Shown in pieces: positions 6,218 through 7,152 of a stretch of DNA of 7,152 bases. Position 1 is the first letter of the stretch. Each line of letters starts with the position of its first letter. The position numbers were made by a program, and so were the translations under genes. Source of the DNA: Spirochaetaceae bacterium (lineage in GTDB: Bacteria; Spirochaetota; Spirochaetia; SZUA-6; Fen-1364); assembly GCA_003141795.1 (NCBI GenBank), contig PLNO01000311.1, positions 16,595 through 23,746 on the forward strand, given 5' to 3'. The notes beneath the pieces are model-generated. The model was not told the origin of the DNA and searched no databases. It saw nothing but the letters and a program-made list of their open reading frames with translations.

Positions 6218-7152
6218 ATGCCGGTACCACGGAGCGTCGAACATCGCGGGAATCCTCTCGTTCCCGACACGAGCCTCATTCACCTCATGGTGGCCCATTC
6301 CATCGGAAAGACGAAGATGTATGCGCGGGGGAGCGTCCTCTTCTGGCAGGGGGATCCTGTCGATAGGATCTACCTCATCATCGCGGGAGCGATCAAGATA
6401 TCCTCGCTCTCGGAGGAGGGCCAGCTCTACACCCACGACATCCCGGGGCCCGGAAGGCTCCTGGGGGCAACATCCTACCTCCTGGGAACGGTCCATGACT
6501 TCACGGCGGAGACCCTTGAGGACTCGCAGTGCATCGTTGCACGGCCCCAGGAGTTCGAGCAGGCGCTGAGCTCGGATCACAGCTTCTCCGTTGCCATCAT
6601 GCGCGAGCTCGCGAACGAGGCGCATGTTTCTTCCGGCAAAGCCGAAGCGCTCAGCTTTCTGGACGTCCAGCAGCGCATACGAAACAGCCTGGTAGGTCTG
6701 GCGGCCCAGCACGGTCTGGCCACCGAAAAAGGCATCAAGATCGATCTGATCATCACCCACGAGGACATCGGCGCCCTCGTCTCGGCGAATCGCACGACCA
6801 TCACCGCGTGCATGAGCGAGCTCAGGAAGAAGGGATATCTCTGGAAGGAAGGGCGCAGGTTCATCATCATTCCCCCCGAGCACATGGACATCCTCGATGC
6901 CCTGGAGCGCGCCGTCGTGGAAGGCGACGACGTCGCGGCGGAGGCCTGCGCGCGCAAGGCGTGTGACAGCCGTATCGAACCATCGAAGTCCCTCGAATCC
7001 CTCTCCAGTGCCATGCGGCATGTGGACAGGAGCTATTGCCACGACGAGATCGAGCTGCCGGACGTTGTGGCGGCCGCCTTCGCAATGAAAAGCGCGATCA
7101 CCAGCATAGAGAGGGAGACGGGCGGACAGGAAGGGTTGACAGGCAATCTGGG
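6218..7152 (+). CDS. Crp/Fnr-family transcription regulator fused to a B12-binding (corrinoid-protein) cap domain, 3' partial
   Basis: The frame is open from ATG 6218 to the edge (311 codons, no stop). Residues about 33-130 form a cyclic-nucleotide-binding fold: RGSVLFWQGD, then IYLIIAGAIKI, then the roll ending FTAETLEDSQC. A long dimer helix follows (about 120-160), then a winged helix-turn-helix (about 178-220) with ITHEDIGALVSANRTTIT and the wing GRRFIIIPP. Directly after the wing, from M223, comes a four-helix cap typical of corrinoid proteins and methionine synthase: ILDALERAVVEGDD (225-238), a second helix with CARKACD, SLESLSSAMRHVD (258-270) and IELPDVVAAAFAMKSAI (278-294). Corrinoid proteins next have a Rossmann B12 domain (DxHxxG), which would lie beyond the window. 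The Crp part lacks the Glu and Arg-Ser that bind cAMP (GAT at 83-85, HDFTAE at 93-98) and the N-terminal Cys set of Fnr. The inferred role is a DNA-binding switch responding to a corrinoid or its ligand state. The ATG at 6218 has only a weak ribosome site (AAGAG). Alternative starts M24 or M34 would cut into the fold. The domain calls are firm; the ligand is not known. Confidence 0.88.
   Translation, partial: MPVPRSVEHRGNPLVPDTSLIHLMVAHSIGKTKMYARGSVLFWQGDPVDRIYLIIAGAIKISSLSEEGQLYTHDIPGPGRLLGATSYLLGTVHDFTAETLEDSQCIVARPQEFEQALSSDHSFSVAIMRELANEAHVSSGKAEALSFLDVQQRIRNSLVGLAAQHGLATEKGIKIDLIITHEDIGALVSANRTTITACMSELRKKGYLWKEGRRFIIIPPEHMDILDALERAVVEGDDVAAEACARKACDSRIEPSKSLESLSSAMRHVDRSYCHDEIELPDVVAAAFAMKSAITSIERETGGQEGLTGNL

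Noticed and set aside
6203..7042. A 279-codon open frame on the minus strand over the Crp-corrinoid gene
   Set aside because: It is codon-aligned with the plus frame, as in the activase case. The plus strand carries the clear Crp and B12-cap motifs and a strong promoter.
6884..7152. A separate corrinoid protein starting at the ATG at 6884
   Set aside because: No convincing ribosome site precedes this ATG, and the frame runs unbroken from the Crp domain, so a fusion is the simplest reading. An extra internal start cannot be excluded.

Overview
The window is GC-rich and gene-dense. It holds four protein genes, two of them cut by the window edges, and I see no RNA genes, insertion sequences or CRISPR. 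The content suggests an anaerobic bacterium, most likely a delta-proteobacterium in the broad sense (Desulfobacterota, syntroph or Geobacter-like). The reasons are a hybrid histidine kinase with an AHDFNN-type H-box, a giant fused acyl-CoA dehydratase activase of the kind found in strict anaerobes, and a Crp/Fnr regulator joined to a corrinoid-protein domain. The taxonomic call is inference from gene content.

Layout: (1) 1-1104 (+) is the C-terminal part of a hybrid sensor kinase, running from the phospho-acceptor His box through the ATPase domain to a receiver domain. (2) 1105-1249 is a short gap with no clear regulatory signal. (3) 1250-5611 (+) is a 1453-residue protein with two BadF/BadG/BcrA/BcrD-type ASKHA ATPase modules, a four-Cys segment, a DUF2229 region and HgdB-like regions. 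(4) 5612-5680 is a short convergent gap with a hairpin. (5) 5681-6097 (-) is a 138-residue DUF1893 protein. (6) 6098-6217 is a divergent control region with a -10 element for each flanking gene and a perfect inverted repeat over the DUF1893 start. (7) 6218 to the window end (+) is a Crp/Fnr-family regulator that continues in frame into a four-helix 'cap' domain of the B12-binding corrinoid-protein type; it is still open at the edge.

The most notable item is the last gene. Its N-terminal 220 residues are a complete Crp/Fnr-type transcription factor (cyclic-nucleotide-binding fold plus winged helix). They are followed at once by a recognisable B12-binding cap domain (MetH/MtaC-like). The cobalamin-holding Rossmann domain would be expected just past the window end. 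This would be a corrinoid-sensing transcription factor parallel to CarH (MerR HTH plus cap plus B12 domain), but built on a Crp scaffold. The cAMP-contacting residues of classical Crp and the Fe-S cysteines of Fnr are both missing, which fits a change of ligand.

A working idea (inference): the Crp-corrinoid protein controls itself and the divergent DUF1893 gene from the shared 120-bp region. It might also control the neighbouring low-potential, ATP-driven electron-transfer protein. Radical dehydratase activation and corrinoid reductive activation both rely on ASKHA-fold metal-cluster ATPases, but nothing here proves a direct link.
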